Positions 62,228-64,000 of a stretch of 64,000 nucleotides of DNA are shown here, piece after piece (the first letter of the stretch is position 1; the number at the start of each line of letters is the position of its first letter). A program made the translations under genes and the position numbers. Source of the stretch: UBA830 sp002295635 (GTDB lineage Bacteria; Pseudomonadota; Alphaproteobacteria; MPNO01; UBA830); NCBI GenBank assembly GCA_002295635.1, contig DBHK01000027.1, forward strand, positions 186,001 through 250,000. Direction: 5' to 3'. The notes under the pieces were generated by a model. It was not told the DNA's origin. It saw nothing but the letters and a program-made list of their open reading frames with translations, and ran no database searches.

Positions 62228-62728
62228 ATGTCTGAGAGCCTAATCTTCGCACTTGTAATAGCACTAACTGTTTACATGTTCATGCGGCGGCTACGGATGA
62301 TGAAGAAACAGAAAAGGATAAGAGCAGAGGAAGGGACAGGTAGTAAGAGGCCACTTGACGATCCTGGCAGTATGCCGAGGCTAGGATCGCCCGGTACGAT
62401 CACTCGAGAACAGATAAAGCAGTTGAAAAACAACGATTTCACGCCTGAGAGACAATGGAGCAAGGAGGAAGCTCAGCTTATCCTTGATACCGTCACCTAC
62501 CTACGGGCAGTAATTTACGAGGCCACGGGCGAAGCTACTGCTCCGATAGACGTGCAGAACCAAATTCTCAAATTCATTCTGACAGATAACTGTTTACGCG
62601 AGTATGTGTATGAATGGGGTTTAAACCAGACCCGGGACGATAAGGCAGCTCCACAGCCCACACTTGACCATGATGAATTTTATCAGCAGGTAGAAGCCGA
62701 AGTCTTGGAACGATGGGAGTCATCTTGA
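62228..62728 (+). CDS. Hypothetical single-pass membrane protein
   Basis: A 166-residue protein with one N-terminal hydrophobic helix (residues about 3-20, LIFALVIALTVYMFM), then a very basic stretch (RRLRMMKKQKRIR) and a largely helical soluble domain with TREQIKQLKNNDFTPERQW and LILDTVTYLRAVIYEA. No known family. It stands before queA with 16 bases of overlap. Confidence 0.75.
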   Translation: MSESLIFALVIALTVYMFMRRLRMMKKQKRIRAEEGTGSKRPLDDPGSMPRLGSPGTITREQIKQLKNNDFTPERQWSKEEAQLILDTVTYLRAVIYEATGEATAPIDVQNQILKFILTDNCLREYVYEWGLNQTRDDKAAPQPTLDHDEFYQQVEAEVLERWESS

Positions 62729-63801
62729 TTAACGTCCCTAACAAAACCGGTCGACACCCGAGTTTAACAACTGACGACTTTAATTTCGAACTACCGATTA
62801 ACCTGATAGCTCCTGAACCAGTTCGGCCCCGGGATTCTGCACGAATGCTGGAAATCTCTGAAGCATTAATTGACAGGACGGTGTCGGACTTGCCAGATTT
62901 GCTGGGGCCAAAAGACATTCTTGTCATCAACGATACCCGCGTGATACCTGCACGTCTAAAGGGATCTCGTCGGGGTGCGAGCGTGGAGGTGACCCTGCAC
63001 AAAGTAGAAGCTGATGGAAGATGGCGAGCCCTTGCGAGGCCGGCTAGAAAGCTTGCTCTCGGTGACGTGATTGATTTTGCCGATGGATTCACAGCCCGGG
63101 TGGACGGTAAAGGTGCGAGGGGAGAGATTCTCCTTTCTTTTTCCGGCAGTAACGATCTTTTTGCTGCACTGGAACGATATGGAGAAATGCCCCTTCCACC
63201 CTATATTGCACGCGATGAAGGCGGGAGAATAGAGGATAGCGAAGACTACCAGACGATCTACGCGGTTAATAAGGGCGCGGTCGCTGCGCCGACGGCAGGT
63301 CTCCATTTTACCGAACGGCTGATGAGAACTATCCGTAGTACAGGCGTAAGTTTCGCTACCGTTACACTTCATGTTGGTGCAGGCACGTTTTTACCAGTCA
63401 CCGTAGATCGTATAGCGGACCATAAAATGCACAGTGAATGGGGGTGTATCAGTTCTGAGGCCGCGGATGAGATCAATATGGCGCGAGCGGCCGGTGGCCG
63501 AGCTATTGCCGTTGGAACGACGTCGCTGCGTCTGATGGAGAGTGCGGCGAATTTAGATGGAGAAATTATACCATTCGAGGCGGACACCGAAATTTTCATC
63601 ACGCCAGGCTACAAGTTTCGCACTGTCGATGCCCTTATGACAAACTTTCATCTACCGCGTTCTACATTATTTATGTTGGTATCAGCATTTGCGGGGCTGA
63701 ATCGAATGAGAAATGCTTATGCGCATGCGATTTCTTCAGAATACCGCTTTTATTCATACGGGGACTCTAGCTTTATCCATCGGGCCGACCGCGATGTCTG
63801 A
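62713..63801 (+). CDS. queA: S-adenosylmethionine:tRNA ribosyltransferase-isomerase
   Basis: A 362-residue enzyme that moves the ribosyl part of SAM to the 7-aminomethyl-deazaguanine in tRNA, giving epoxyqueuosine. Key blocks: FNFELPINLIAPEPVRPRDSARML, DILVINDTRVIPARLKGSR, YQTIYAVNKGAVAAPTAGLHFTERLM, LHVGAGTFLPV and TNFHLPRSTLFMLVSAFAG. Length is as usual. Start at ATG 62713 (GGAACG upstream); TTG 62725 is another possibility. Followed eight bases later by tgt. Confidence 0.96.
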   Translation: MGVILINVPNKTGRHPSLTTDDFNFELPINLIAPEPVRPRDSARMLEISEALIDRTVSDLPDLLGPKDILVINDTRVIPARLKGSRRGASVEVTLHKVEADGRWRALARPARKLALGDVIDFADGFTARVDGKGARGEILLSFSGSNDLFAALERYGEMPLPPYIARDEGGRIEDSEDYQTIYAVNKGAVAAPTAGLHFTERLMRTIRSTGVSFATVTLHVGAGTFLPVTVDRIADHKMHSEWGCISSEAADEINMARAAGGRAIAVGTTSLRLMESAANLDGEIIPFEADTEIFITPGYKFRTVDALMTNFHLPRSTLFMLVSAFAGLNRMRNAYAHAISSEYRFYSYGDSSFIHRADRDV

Positions 63802-63809
63802 GAGTTTTG

Positions 63810-64000
63810 ATGTCTGAGTTCAATTACGTTGTCACAGGTAACGATGGCCGAGCCCGGCGGGGTCGATTGACCACAGCGCATGGAGCGGTCGAAACGCCCG
63901 TATTTATGCCCGTCGGGACGGCTGGGACAGTAAAGGGAATGACTTCAGAGGCGATCCAACGTACTGGCGCGCAGATCGTCCTCGCAAACACCTATCATTT
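63810..64000 (+). CDS. tgt: Queuine tRNA-ribosyltransferase (partial)
   Basis: The first 63 or so codons of Tgt, cut by the window end. RARRGRLTTAHGAVETPVFM, PVGTAGTVKGMTSEAI and GAQIVLANTYH are characteristic N-terminal segments of the enzyme that exchanges guanine-34 for preQ1. The ATG is eight bases after the queA stop, so both are in one operon. Confidence 0.95.
   Translation, partial: MSEFNYVVTGNDGRARRGRLTTAHGAVETPVFMPVGTAGTVKGMTSEAIQRTGAQIVLANTYH

Noticed and set aside
1..64000. tRNA genes, rRNA genes, CRISPR arrays, insertion sequences, attachment sites
   Set aside because: No cloverleaf consensus, repeat-spacer pattern, transposase or integrase was found on reading either strand.

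Overview
The window looks like a chromosomal segment of a free-living alphaproteobacterium, probably near the Rhodospirillales. The support is gene content and order: hemF/trmL divergent from petABC, pgeF-midA-lgt, UbiK-YbjN-proC, ychF-pth-rplY-prs, serC-serA-hisZ-purA, rluD-rpoH, a ChrR-type anti-sigma factor, two RpoH-type sigma factors, and queA-tgt. All lineage statements are inference from the sequence alone. I saw no tRNA, rRNA, CRISPR array or insertion sequence.

Layout. 0-3.4 kb: DUF1285 protein, CoA-type NUDIX hydrolase, DUF6111 protein and CCA-adding enzyme in overlapping order. 3.4-3.9 kb: a decayed acyl-CoA synthetase C-terminus. 3.9-8.3 kb: hemF and trmL (minus), then the cytochrome bc1 operon petABC. 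8.5-12.7 kb: mtnP, mtnA and a fused class II aldolase/short-chain dehydrogenase; together they read as a methylthioadenosine 'DHAP shunt'. 12.7-21.8 kb (minus): dienelactone hydrolase, ychF-pth-rplY, prs, a lipoprotein, pgeF, midA, lgt and hldD. 21.9-31 kb: UbiK, YbjN, proC, a divergent RpoH-like sigma factor, a TetR regulator, an EnvZ/OmpR-like two-component pair, a GST, a flavin/PNP-oxidase-fold protein and an SLC13 permease. 31-38.9 kb: serC-serA-hisZ-purA, rpoH, rluD and a small membrane protein.

39-62 kb is an accessory catabolic and transport region. It holds an isopenicillin-N-synthase-like oxygenase, a CmcJ/NvfI-like protein, two group-D-type flavin hydroxylases, an RpoE/ChrR pair with its own candidate promoter, a UbiD decarboxylase, an Ldh2/malate-type dehydrogenase, two alpha/beta hydrolases, a fumarylacetoacetase-fold enzyme and a two-domain VOC dioxygenase. 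It also has a complete Liv-type ABC importer, a TauE/SafE permease with a probable frameshift at its start, a DMT exporter, a TauD-like dioxygenase, a YgjP-like metallopeptidase and an MFS transporter. Hydroxylase, ring-cleaving VOC enzyme, hydrolase and FAH enzyme next to an uptake system suggest breakdown of an aromatic or enol-type substrate. The genes alternate in strand, so this is a loose cluster rather than one operon. 62-64 kb returns to housekeeping: a small membrane-anchored protein, queA and the start of tgt.

The observations I rate highest are the MtnP-MtnA-aldolase/SDR locus, the RpoE-ChrR pair with a TGATCC-N18-TATTA element placed for autoregulation, the divergent RpoH paralogue, the two-hydroxylase catabolic region, and two decayed or frameshifted genes.
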